A DNA stretch of 64,000 nucleotides from Aldrovandia affinis (taxonomy: Eukaryota > Chordata > Actinopteri > Notacanthiformes > Halosauridae): the NCBI GenBank assembly GCA_029706075.1, contig JAINUG010000197.1, forward strand, positions 1,155,009 through 1,219,008. Reading direction: 5' to 3'. Shown one piece after another: positions 35,400-46,900 of the stretch. A program made the translations under genes and the position numbers. The notes beneath the pieces are model-generated. The model saw only the letters and a program-made list of their open reading frames with translations. It was not told the origin of the DNA and did not search any database. How positions within the stretch are numbered: the first letter of the stretch is position 1; every line of letters starts with the position of its first letter.

Positions 35400-35940
35400 A
35401 GGTGATTGAAACATCTCCCCAAATTGAGGGGCGCCTCCACTCAGAGCCCCCTGACCTCAGTGTGATCCCCTGTGGTGTGGACCCCGCCCCCTTCCCTCGC
35501 TGGACAGGAGGATTGGTGGCGCTGCCAAACAGAGACATCAAAGTCATCCCCCACTCACTTAGGCCTTCTCCATAATGCCGGCTTAAAAAAAGTATTCATG
35601 TTCCTGTATGGTCAATGGTGTTTCCCATTATCTTCACATTTAAATTACTTTAAATGAGCAGACTGTCTTATCCAGAGCAACATACAAAACAAAGAGCATA
35701 AGATTAAAACATCTTCCCAAAATGAGGGCCCCCTGACCTCAGTGTGATCCCCTGTGGTGTGGATCCTGCTCTCTTCCATGGCTGGACAAGAGGATGGGTG
35801 GGGCTCCCAAACAGAGACATCAAAGTCACCCCCTACTCCCACATGTCTTCTCCAAAAACAGTGGGTCTAAAAATGTGTCTTTATGGTCCTTTATGGTCCC
35901 ATTGTCTTTGCATTTAAATTACATTAATTTAGCAAAAGGT
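35400..35940. repeat. tandem duplication, period about 282 bases
   Basis: The block starting gccccctgacctcagtgtga at 35446 recurs at 35728. Both copies continue through ccctgtggtgtgga, a ctggacaagagga-like word and aaacagagacatcaaagtca, into a 3' part with catttaaattac. The copies have since diverged. The first copy ends in a SINE-tail-like word (gcagactgtcttatccagag). Confidence 0.85.
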
Positions 35941-36030
35941 CAACTGTACTGTTGGCATAGTAAACTATCCTGATGATCATATTTGACTAACCTGACAACC
36001 CAGCTAACCAAATAATATTTTTAAGCGAGC

Positions 36031-36175
36031 TGTCAGCTCTGTGGAGAGGTGCGTCATACAATGTTTATTATGTTGTCAGCTCTGTGGAGAGAAGCGTAAT
36101 GCACTGTTTATTACACTATCAGCTCTGCTGAGAGATGTGTAACACGTTGTTTGTTACACTGTCAGATGCAGTCTG
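36031..36175. repeat. minisatellite, period 43 bases, about 3.3 copies
   Basis: Units start tgtcagctctgtggagag at 36031, 36074, 36117 (variant) and a partial unit at 36160. Confidence 0.88.
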
Positions 36176-37847
36176 CTTGAGCACTAACTGTTGATATATA
36201 TACATTCTTCACAGAGTGTTCTCCTATGTATTTCTGATCACAGTTGACCCCAAACACAGTTCCGTGTTTTTTGCGGACCCCGTTATCTGCCCTCCATCCC
36301 GTTCACCCGCTCCTCTTTTGACAGGGAGAGAGCGCACGGTGCCGGCTAATCAGATCAACAGCGGGGCCCGTATGCTCTCTGCTTCCTTGTAACATGTGAA
36401 GCAACTCACGGAGCGCTCGGCGCATGAAATCGAATTACACGGGTCCGCGAGGCGAAGACAGCGCGTATGTGTGTAAGAGAGAGTGGCATTTGCAAGCAGG
36501 AAAACACCTAATCCGTCCCCGCTACTGCCTCAAATCCATGCCCCCAAACTCCCCATACCAAGCCTTCAAACCCACAAGCAACTGGGAGGGAGAGAAGCTC
36601 CTCTTGTTCAAGGGAACAACTGCGTACAGTTGTCCTGGGATATCTACATGAGTGTATATCAGCCATCGCCACTGCCGATCACTCCCTCCACCCACCCTCC
36701 CATAATTCTGCCACTCCAGCGAGCTTCCACTTCTCTTCCAGTTCCTCCACTGTCACATATATACACACCTCACTTTTTTGCTTTTCTGTTCTCCTGCTTG
36801 GAGCTTTAGAGCTCCTGTTAGGATATGTGGCAATCTCTAGCTGCTGAGATTGTGGTGGAAATATGCAATTAAAAAACAACTGCTTTTTATAAATGAATTG
36901 CACTGGTATCCATTAAAAAGTATGATACCAAAGTAAGACCTTTTACACATAAATCACATGTGTATGGGTGATTTATACACTTAAAGCACACATGTGTAGG
37001 AGTGATTTATGCACACACGACATATTTGACATAAAGACATATTTGAGTTTATAAATAGTCTATAAAAAGTCCATTACTCCTGTAAGGTTGTTTTGGAGAG
37101 ACATGGGCAAATATTATATTCAACATATTATTTCATGTTTAACGTATTACCATAATTTATGATGATCCCACGCAAAGACAGGTGGAGTTAAAGCAATATT
37201 AATGGTCTCTTCATGTGCCTCCTATTCACCACAATATGAACCAGAGGCACCCTAAGAGATCTGCTGGGGACACGTTTTCAACAAAACCATGAAGGAGCTT
37301 CAAACTAACAGCCCATATTGTTTCCTGGTTCCAGAGAGCAAGACTACCATTACATCTCAGCAAGGCCAGATCCCCCAATATTGATATGCTCAAAATGTCT
37401 AGCCTAGCTGATTTTTTTTTTTTTTTTTAAATGTCCCCCAATGTTGAAATATCTCAGACCCTGGGTCTCCCAGTGAAATAAGTGGCAGAGTAATCCGAGC
37501 GACAGAGCCGGTTTGAGTATCAGGTCCATCAGAGCCCCTGTCCTAAACAAAAGCGCATGTCCTGGCCCCCTTGGCTTCATCAACCTTTCAACCCAAAATA
37601 AAGGGGCATCTGTGGAGGGGGCAGGAAAAGACGAGTCTAATCTGCCTGCATCACAGGCTGATCGTAATATTAGTGATAATTGAGACTTAGTGTGTGTGTG
37701 GTGGGGGGGGGTGGGTCACTGACAGTCAGAGCTCTCAGCTGAACTGCATTCATTGACTTTCTGGACTGAAGGGGTCAGAGAAGCACAGAAACAATAAGAC
37801 TGCAGGAAAAATGGGTTATGAATGCAGTTACCATATGGACATGGATA

Positions 37848-38010
37848 TGTGTGTGTGTGTGTGTGTGTGTGTGTTCTTGTACTTGTGTGTGTGAGAATAT
37901 ATGTGTGCGATGTGTGTGAGTGTATGTGTTTGTGCATGAGTATATGTCTGTGTACACAACCATATATCCACACAACCACACACACACATACACACCCACA
38001 CACACACAAA
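37848..38010. repeat. TG block facing a CA block (hairpin-forming simple repeat)
   Basis: TG-rich sequence (37848-37950) is followed within a few bases by CA-rich sequence (37955-38010), so the two halves are largely complementary. Confidence 0.85.
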
Positions 38011-38584
38011 CAGCAGCAGTCCCACCAGCTCCACTACCTGCTGTGTGTATTGAGTGATGCTGGCACTACCAGGAGGTAGAGTGATTTCTGTAGAGGTCCA
38101 GGGCCAGGGTAGCTCTGCATCATCTAAAGGAGCCCTAATGCGCTCTACACACTAGCATTAGCATACAAAACTTGCTGCATGAGAAAGAACCAGGAGAACA
38201 GGGGTGTTCTTAGGCTTCAAATTAAGTTTAATAAAGCAGGAGATAGACAGCGTCTGTTACCCTCGGCAAAGGAATGGAGCCGCACAGCTTTCCATAAACC
38301 TCCCTGCATTCGCTCACTGTGCAAATATTCTGTCAGTCTCAACTCCCGCCCCGGTCCAGTCAGCCGCGAGCACGCTGATGCACCGTACAACAAAGCTCTT
38401 TGTTCCCCAGCAAGACTGCCTTATCTTAACCATCTCAACAATTTCCTTAAGGGGAGACCTGTAATTAAAAACCAGCCATACGTCAAGGGAACTGACAGTG
38501 AGAAGTTGTTGTGAACTGTCCGGAGCCGCTTTGCATTATAAATCAAAAGCTTTCACTTGTGTGCATATGGGAGGGGGAGCAGGA

Positions 38585-38586
<2 letters not shown>

Positions 38587-38622
<36 letters not shown>
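38587..38622. repeat. (GA)n microsatellite
   Basis: About 36 bases of uninterrupted GA. Confidence 0.95.
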
Positions 38623-38624
<2 letters not shown>

Positions 38625-39479
38625 AGGTGGTCAGTGAACAGAATGTTTGCGAGTCTGTGTTTTATACATAATTCATGACCTAACATGCAGAAAGGTTGCA
38701 AAGTTAATTCATGATCTGTGATACATACAACCAAAGACCCAAAGAACAGAGGACTGCTGACTGTGGGGCTCAGACTAGCCCTTGAAGGTTAGCTCCTCTT
38801 CCATCTGCTCTCTAATCTGGATTGGTCCAGGTTGCATAGGACCCATAACTATTGTCATTACTGCACTGTAGTGACTGGCTATGCTGCTCCTGTATTACAT
38901 ATTCAGCACTCACTAACACAGATGCACCAAAGAGACTGAGAAACCTTACTGCTTTCAGTCTAACCAGTATTTACAATACTGTCATTGTGTAGTCTCAATA
39001 GTTCCTGCACAGTCTAAAAGCAATTACATCAGTGTTGCTGCAAAGTCTAAAAAACATTATATTAGTGTTGTTGCACAGTCTGAATCTTTTTATAATGTGT
39101 TTACTTCATATTCCTACTTGTCTGTCGGTATTATAGTTTAAATAGCTGGTAAGTAAAAGAGGTGTCACCTATAAATCGTCTGGCCCAAGCAGTGAAAAAG
39201 GATACTGAGAGTCTCTCTCTGTTTTACTACTCTGTTAAAGACCAAGAAACCATGCTGGCATTTACCGCCTCCACTGAGAGAGGGTGAGAGGTGAGGCCGC
39301 ACACACGTGTACACACGTACACACACATACACGTGCATATGGGCACACACAGCAACGCACCTTGCTCTTTTATGTTTTTTGTATTTTTTAATTTCACACT
39401 TTTTTGAAGCCATTTAATAGCAAGGAGTACGTTTTGCTGAGAGGACCATTGCACTTATAGTAACAAAAAAGTGTTTACA

Positions 39480-39640
39480 GGGCTATATTCAATCAACATT
39501 TGTCTTTAACTTTAACTTAAATGTAGGTGTTTGTTTGTTTCTTTACAAACACCATTTGGTGAGTTCAGCAATCACCAAAATGAACTCGCCCAAATGTTTT
39601 TTCATTTAAGAGAAACACAAATGGTGCAAGCTAGATGCCC
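39480..39640. mobile_element. palindromic MITE-like element, diverged copy
   Basis: It starts ggctatattcaatcaacatt, tgtctttaactttaactt, then ctttacaaacaccatttggt and aatcaccaaaatgaact. These are the same ordered words as in the copies at about 43.8, 56.2, 56.8 and 63.6 kb. Its right end is degraded. Confidence 0.65.
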
Positions 39641-40007
39641 GTCTCATCCACACTTTCTGTAGTGGGCAAAGCCGCCGTCCGAGGACATGCCCTCTCACTC
39701 GCCACCCTGTAAACCCCTCCATCCTGTCAAGAGCAGTGTAAATTTATGAAGAGCCATCCCCAGTTGCTGAAACAGGTGACCAGCATGCAGCACATCTCTG
39801 AATGAGAGAGTCATGTGCTGTGTTCATGAATTCCATCATATTCTCCTATGGCAAATTGTTGGGTCCCCAGGGAAGGAGAGGAGAGCCACCATCTGTCAGT
39901 AAATGATCATCATTTTATCCCCACTGCTGCCCGTTTATGGATATGGGGTGCGTGAGGCGCTCCAGTGGAGATGTGGGCAGGGGCAGGGAGCTGGTTTCAG
40001 TGTTTTA

Positions 40008-40140
40008 GGGCAGGAATATTCACCATGCCTAAGAAATGGCCAATTCTCAGGGCAGGAATATTACCTGTGTGTAAGAAACAGCCGATTCTCAGAGCAGGAA
40101 TATTACCCGTGTGTAAGAAACAGCCGATTCTCAGGGCAGA
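40008..40140. repeat. minisatellite, period 42 bases, three copies
   Basis: Units start gggcaggaatatt at 40008 and 40050 and gagcaggaatatt at 40092. The period is a multiple of three, which is why an open frame runs through it; the peptide is repeat-derived. Confidence 0.88.
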
Positions 40141-40664
40141 GGGAAGCCTGTAGTGTAACTCTGTTTTTTTAATGGCAGGCCGTCGTGTGCTGTATCTGTT
40201 GGTCACATTTCCATTTTTGCTTTTGATACATGAATAGAAAGCATGCATTATCAATTGTGTTCTATTAATGTCTCATGGCTCTGTAACTAATAAAGGCTAT
40301 TCAAAACACCATGTGACTAAAACTTGTCTAATGTAATGTAATAATGAAGTTTTTCTAATTTCCTGAAAAGTTGTCTCTTTGTAGATATGAGGTTTTTATG
40401 ACACAGACAATATTTATATATTCCAGAAAACCATGTTTTTGACAGTAGCTGACAATACTGAAAAAGCAGGTAAATGCAAATAAGAGGAGAAAGACCATGA
40501 CCTATATCATGACACTGCTTTCCAACTACTTTTCAAAATGCATTCATAGTGCATATGAATTCCGTAGTGATCGCACATTTGACAAGGTGATAGCAGGTAA
40601 TGGGAGCTTACTACCTCGTCACCTCAGTCTGTTTCGGATTCAAGTTATGGAACATTGGGAATAT

Positions 40665-40831
40665 GTTTGTGTGTGTGTGTGTGTACATATACGTGTGCAT
40701 ATGTGTAGTGACTGCGTATATCTAGGGTGGCTCTTACCTGCAGGCTGGAGGCTGTGCATTTGTGTATATATGTGTATGTGTGTGTATATGGGTGTGTATG
40801 TAAAGTGGTTCTTACCTGCAGGCTGGGCGGT
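40665..40831. repeat. tandem duplication that copies the exon 2 splice donor
   Basis: The block cttacctgcaggctgg occurs at the true exon 2 border (from 40811) and again 78 bases away (from 40733), each with a GT-rich stretch beside it. On the minus strand both copies read ccagcctgcaggtaaga. Confidence 0.85.
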
Positions 40832-40903
40832 GGGCAGCCGGGCAGCAGAGATGCAGTGCAGTGAGACAGAGCAGAAGAGGCAGAGGCACCACAGGGGGAT
40901 CAT
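40816..40903 (-). CDS. fgfr3: fgfr3 start-codon exon: signal peptide (coding part)
   Basis: The coding part begins MIPLWCLCLFCSVSLHCISA, then ARLPTAQPA plus one base. It is a clear hydrophobic signal peptide, with likely cleavage near the small residues CISA-A. The full exon spans 40816-41017, with acceptor cccccccccag and donor GCAG/gtaaga, and includes 5' UTR. An in-frame ATG 19 codons upstream (40960) would give MCESAVGSSGPSPSLLSRG before this Met. I prefer the inner Met because it gives a normal signal peptide length. The carried G joins either the D1 exon or, if D1 is skipped, the acid-box exon, making Asp in both cases. Homology is weak here, as in all FGFR signal peptides; placement rests on position, phase and hydrophobicity. 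Confidence 0.85.
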
Positions 40904-41017
40904 TCCTCTGGAGAGCAGGGAGGGACTGGGACCGCTGCTGCCCACGGCCGACTCACACATCCTCTGCGTTCATGCTTCAGAACCAACGCAGGGCCTGGCC
41001 AGCCCTCTGACCGACAC
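40904..41017 (-). other. fgfr3: 5' UTR part of fgfr3 exon 2 with a short upstream ORF
   Basis: After the C-rich acceptor the UTR has an ATG at 40973-40971 that opens a six-codon ORF (MNAEDV, stop at 40955-40953). It overlaps, in another frame, the second ATG at 40960. Ribosomes that translate it would pass the second ATG and could reinitiate at 40903. Confidence 0.6.
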
Positions 41018-42946
41018 CTGGGGGGGGACACAACACTCCATCAGACATACAGGATAAACATGCCTGCTGGAAGACACACTATGTCGCATCATCCACACTC
41101 CACAAGGGATGGCTCACAACATTTTTGCACATTGTCTCATCATTGTTATCATCACTATATGATGCGGTGAGTTGGAAACTCCAGCTGCACCAAAACCGTG
41201 GCCACAGCTATTCTATTCACTGAACAGACATACGGTTCTGTGTGATTAACACCAAAAGCTCTATCCTTGCCAGTGCTGAAGCTCAAAATGCTATGATTTG
41301 CTGAATTTATGATATTCATGAAGGGGGTGTGGTTGAAGAAACAACATGCATAGCTAGCATAGCAAAGCAAACAGCAACTGAAACCTGCTGGATATGGAAG
41401 GGTGGAGGACAAAAGGTACAGCTGAATATCTGGTCAGCATATAGAATATCTGTGCTGTTACTCTCAAAGCCCTATGATATAATCACCCCCACTAAGCTAT
41501 CTTACAGGGTAACCAGAGATGGTGTGGGGGCGGGGGGTGTGTGGTGTGTATGTCTGTGCTAGGGAGTGTCATTGTGTACTACCACATTCACAGTTGTGCA
41601 GAGAACTTGGAACGTATGGTGGTGCAAAGCATAGAAAAACTGTTCCCACAACTCTCTCTCGCTGCTCGAGACAGAGAAGGGCAGCCTTGAATCTAGGTGG
41701 AAATGAAAACTCTAGAAACTAGAATTGTTGTGTTTAAACTGTAGCAGTTTGCTTTCCTTTCCTGTGAAATCTTTGAGGGTTGGCTCCTCAGTTTGTATTA
41801 GCTGCCGGGGGTGGAGGTGTGGGGGGGAGGACAGGGGCTTTCGGCCTGTGTTTTATTTACAGTTTAATCCCTACCATTCTTTCACACAAAAACCAGTTAG
41901 GCTGACAAAAAGGGAAAACACAAGTAAGCTACACAATGTCCACATACCTTGTTTTATAAGGTTTGGTGTTATGGCAGTTGTAATTGTATGGTGGCCTGTT
42001 GCTCAGTACTGTTCTGAGAGAAAGGACGCCCACGCACACCTCAAAATGAAAAGGGGCCTAGACTTCAACAAGGTTTATTTACACAACTTGATAAGAGCAC
42101 TGGTCTTTACTCACACAGGGCTAGATGTCAGCCTACTTATTTTATACAGTAAATGCCAGAGCCTTTCTTATACCAGGAATGTAAATCAATTAATTTTGAA
42201 CAGAGATGATACTGTATTTGGACAGACATACCTACCCCAAAAGAATCAGCAATGTCACAGGCCCTTAACTTCAGCTAACATGGCAATGAAAAACGGCTAG
42301 CTCAGAAACAAAACATTTCTCCCCTTAAATGACAACTGCTTGGAGGTAAAAACAGGTTTATATTTTGTGAGTAAACTAACATTAAGGGCCAAAAGGTTGT
42401 AAAAATTGTGGATTACATTTTCTCTCAAAACAGGGTTAGATTCAAACATTAACTTTGAAACGTTCCGTGTGACAATGACTTTTAGGCCAAAATTCAACCC
42501 TTCCACTTTAAGGTTTGGACTCAACTCTGAATAACGTGTTCAAGGAAAGGTTACTTCTTCCTACTATGATTTTATCATGCTTAGAGGTTCAAACATTCAT
42601 ACCCAGAGATAAATAACATTTATGATGCATTGCAGGACAGTTCTCTGACCAGAAGTTGCAATTCAATGTCTCAAATTGCTCTGCAAAACCAAGATTTGTT
42701 TTTGCCTTACGGCCCTATAATTGCTGTATTCCTTTAATAGAAAATACTTCCTTTCTTCCAGGTAAATCACACTACTATTTATTGACAGTCCTGTTGCCCT
42801 GGCTGTTCTCTCTTAACATGAAACAGATCTTCTCTGGGTTTACCCAAGGGCCGGCTTCTACGTGCCTACACAGGACACCTCAATACTGTTCACTCTCTCC
42901 TCCTGCTCCACCTTTATACCATTCACTCTATTCCTGCTTCATCTCT

Positions 42947-43010
42947 ATGCATTTTACATTTACATTTTAAGCATTTAGCAGACGCTCTTATCCAGAGCGA
43001 CTTACAAGAT
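42947..43010 (-). repeat. SINE tail fragment
   Basis: It reads cattttacatttacatttta, agcatttagcagacgctctt, atccagagcgacttacaa. This is the conserved tail of the 12903-13132 SINE and better preserved than in that copy. Confidence 0.75.
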
Positions 43011-43788
43011 ATGCTGTGCACTCCTGCTCCACCTCTATACTGTTCACTCTCTTCCTGCTCCACCTCCATACTGCTCATTCTCTTTTCACTCTCTCTTCCT
43101 GCTCCTCATCTAAACATACTGCTGAGGCCACTCAATGCGACTTCAGTTTGTACGGGATACATCTTGTCTTATGCTCTCCTTCAGAGACGCTAATTCAACA
43201 TTTCATCAGAGAAAATCGGGCTTCTTCTTGGCAGTGCGGCCAGTGGCTTAATGCGTTTTTCATAGTTTTAAGAGTTTAGTTTCAGGGGAAAACAGCTTCT
43301 ACAGCTACGGCTACTGCAGCTGCTCCTGGCGGCGTGGGCTAGAGGCAGTCCTGGGGGAGTTGGTGTGAGAGCTCGCCAGCCCTGGCTGCTGTGTGAAGCT
43401 CCGTCAGTGAGAGGGGCCATTACAAGCCCCCCTCCCTCCCCCTTTGCCGACCCACCTGTCGGCCCCACATGTGCGAGCAGCTGTTTCCCATCAGCCCTCT
43501 CTCAGCAAGGGTAGGGGGGGAGGGGGTGGGGGCAGTCAGCTGGGCTCCTCTTCACTAAGATTCACAGGGCCAGTACTGACTCTGAGTGTTCAGGATGTCC
43601 CGTCACTATCTGCACCCAATCGACAACCGACACCTGACAGGCCGGGCACTTTGTGTGTTCACTTCCTCAAATAAATCACAGGAGTGCAAGAGTAGTGTGC
43701 TGACTTTGTGTCCCTCTTTTGGTCATACCTTTTTTTCCCCGATAGTGCATACTTTGGATGTGCACATGCAACCTTCAACCTTGATGAA

Positions 43789-43957
43789 GACTGGAATCAA
43801 TTCAAATTTGTCCTTAACTGTAAATGCAAGTTTTCATTTTTTGTCTTCACAAGCACAGTTGGCAAATTTTGGTGATGACTATACTGGCCAAACTGTGTTA
43901 ACGCTTGCATGTAATCCTGAGTCAACATTAAGGACAAATGTTGATTGAATCCAGGCC
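43789..43957. mobile_element. palindromic MITE-like element
   Basis: The left arm is gactggaatcaattcaaatt, tgtccttaactgtaaatgca. The right arm is its inverted counterpart, ending ggacaaatgttgattgaatc, caggcc. The centre has cttcacaagcacagttggca. It belongs to the same family as the copy at 56756-56953. Confidence 0.75.
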
Positions 43958-46900
43958 TATGTTTTTGATTCAGTTTTGTCCTTTATTTAATGTATTTATT
44001 TGTGTAATGATTGCCCAATTCATACACCTCTGTATCCTCAGTCAGTGTTCTTATGCAGATGAACTGCAAACCACATTCTTTGACTGGAAAAAAAAATCAT
44101 GGTTGTCATGCAAAGATATTTAACAAACAGACAAAGACTTCTGCCACATACCGCTGCCAGATAACTTAGTTGGTAGAACACTTTTTTTTCCTGTTTTTGA
44201 ATGACAGACCTGCAATTACAAAAAAACAAAAACTGTCACACCTTGAAAAACTGAAACTAGCCATGGTCCCTAATTACAGAGACGTGTTTAAAGCTTTGCC
44301 AGACTGACTTTCAGTCCACTTAAGTGGGGATTATATGTGAGGGGGAGAGTGGAGAAGATACACCCTAAGGGGGTTAACACCTCCATCAGTCTGTCTGTCC
44401 ATGTACACACTGGCAGACAGACAAGCCAGGATGGTCCTGCTGTCAGAGCAGTATGCTCTCAGGAATGCTCTCTAAATGTGCTGCACTGACTGAATGCTAT
44501 TAACATGGCCTTACTCAGCACTGGCTTACTTTTGTAAGAGAGAGGCATTTAATTTAATTTAATTCATTTATTTGCACTTCTTTGAGTCCTTTACAGAAGA
44601 AGTTCTTTGAGGAAGTCGTGCTCTAAGGAAACAGTGGTGCCCCCTCCTCTTTGCTGGAAGTTTAACAGAGAGGGTGAAGAAGTCAGTTTAAGATAATGTG
44701 AAACTTCCATCGCGCACATCAATATTCCCACCATCACTCTTAGGCTAGGGATCATTTGATCAGGAGGGGAGGGTGCCCCTTACTGGCCAGTGACATACAT
44801 TTCTGGTGAGCACCGGTCCAATAGGAGCAAACTCTAGAAATCAACAGCACAGAAGGCATGCGTCATGCGAATTTGATGCTTGCTGGTATTAAAAAGGCCA
44901 CTAAATGAGAGGGACGCCAGGGAACCTCAGAACTGGGAACCCTGAATCCGACTGTTTATTCTGATGCTGGCTCTGCTCAATGGTCAATTGTCCACATATT
45001 CTGGCAGCATTTGTTCCATCCATTTTGCTTGTAAAACTTACAGAAAAATGTTGAATATTTTCATATTCTAAAATGGGTCTGCAGTTGTGGAGTTCTGATA
45101 TGACACTGGTGCTGCTTCTATCGAATAGATTAAAGAGAATACGTGATGAACCATTTCTGGTAGAGATACACAATTTCTAATCCCGCACATATGTTCTGTT
45201 ATGTGGAGGAAAGAAATAGAGTATTTTAAATCAATTTCTGTTATTTGGAAATGTATAACCGTATTAAGGAATCAATTAACCACACGAACTCAAACAGCAA
45301 TTTTGTGCAGAGCCTTTTTTCGGCGGCGATGACTTGATGAAAGCTCGCATTTTTCCAAATGTGTCATATTTTTTATTGATTTTTAACCTGTTTCAAACAT
45401 TTATTAATGTAACTTTTGAATGTATTAATGTCCACATTTCTGTCCGTGTATTTTTGCCGCTTTTTTACGCGTTTCCTCATATGACAGTCAAAATGAAAAG
45501 GGAATGTGGGAAAATATGGGTTGGTCATTCTTGGCGCTACAACCAACTGTCCATGAACTACATTCACCTTCTGCACTAGGCAAGATATCTTTAGGGGAAA
45601 GCTGCTGAAAGGGAACATAATTATATGCAATTTCTGTAGTATTATTAGTGATTAAATTTAGAGACCGGTCACGCTGGGTATTTCTAGGCTACTCAGTCCG
45701 TTTCCACTTGAGTAAAAATATTTCATTTGAGACGAAAAGCAATTGAGACACATCAAAAGAGGGATTAGGGTGAAACATCACATTCCCGAGAATGGTCTTT
45801 GTTTTGCTAGTGATACTGTTAGCGCGTGGTGTCTCAATGATATAGGCAAAAATATGTAGCCTAATTATTCGTTTAGCCTATTTGTTTTAAATACACCGAA
45901 TGTCCGGGTGGATTTGGATCACTTTGCTGGATTAATTCAATATTGACATTCCGTTACAATTTAGAAATCTATATATTCATACTCATTATGTATATGTAGA
46001 CAGTAGGCTAGATATGATGTAAAGATACGTATTGCTATATAAACCACAATGACTTTTCAGCACAGCTTCAGGTAGTTACTGGAGGAAAAGAAAACGGCTA
46101 AATGCCAATTGTTCATAAAATGAAACAAAAATGCGTTATAGTAGGCTATCAAAGAAAACGGAGATGTGATGTATTTTGGCTTGAGTAAGCTTTAAAATAT
46201 AGGCTAATTGCACCGTTAAATATCACTAAATCCCATACGCATAAGGTCAAAATACGACCATTCATATCGCCGTCACCATAGGATTCTAAGAGAATATAAT
46301 ATACCGTAACAAATTTAAGTGAGACAAAGGACTGCTTAAGCATATCAATTGCAATGCCTTTTAAATAGTGATAGCCTACATCCTAGGTGTTACGCATATT
46401 CCCGCCAGTCATATGTGCATTATGTTAGGCTGCTTGAACGTAAAACTGACGTTTTTGAGAAAAGGAGACAAATAGGCTACCTGCTTGTGTTTTATTCTGA
46501 GGTGAATTAGATATGATAGGACAATGACAAAATCCACTGGTACTCACTATATTGAGACATCGGTACATTATGTTTCTTACGTCTGTGTCTGCCAAAAAAC
46601 GTTCTAGTGCACACAAGTCTACTGTGCGTCCACTGTAGCTACCTCGTGGACAGCAGTGAGTTTTGCACAACCTCCTGACTGTATAAGGAAACATTTATAT
46701 CATTTCCAGATATTGTAGATCCGCAATAGTAGCCAGAGTCGAGCGAATATTTTATTAGTACTCAAGGTAATTCGTTTTAGTAGCTCCCTTTAACACCTTC
46801 CGTTTGGATTAATGGATATCAAGAAGGCAGTCGGTTTCATATGAGACCACTAGTACAAGCGTGGTGCAAATCAGAATAGCCTTCTCGTTTGCTCATCCAA

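Larger units (their letters stand above)
30455..40815 (-). other. fgfr3 intron between signal-peptide exon and D1 (10.4 kb)
   Basis: The intron contains a TA/GATA microsatellite and a foldback repeat (33329-33565), a SINE-tail-like fragment (35633-35690), a 282-base tandem duplication (35400-35940), a 43-bp minisatellite (36031-36175), poly-T (37412-37430), a TG/CA block (37848-38010), a GA array (38587-38622), a palindromic-family element (39481-39640) and a 42-bp minisatellite (40008-40140). The stretches 30600-33300 and 33600-35300 show no exon or repeat that I recognise. Confidence 0.7.

Noticed and set aside
40008..40140. Regularly spaced 42-bp repeats as a possible CRISPR array
   Set aside because: The units are directly tandem without unique spacers, and the genome is a vertebrate; this is a minisatellite.
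40904..40960. Start of the receptor at the outer ATG (40960)
   Set aside because: It would put 19 polar residues before the hydrophobic core and is overlapped by the upstream ORF; the inner Met gives a normal signal peptide. It is not excluded.
40497..41057. 186-codon plus-strand open frame
   Set aside because: It is antisense to the fgfr3 signal-peptide exon and the neighbouring GT repeats; its codons are the shadow of those.
41725..42300. 191-codon plus-strand open frame in intron 1
   Set aside because: Longest frame in the window, but with no recognisable domain, ordinary AT-rich intron composition and no supporting signals.
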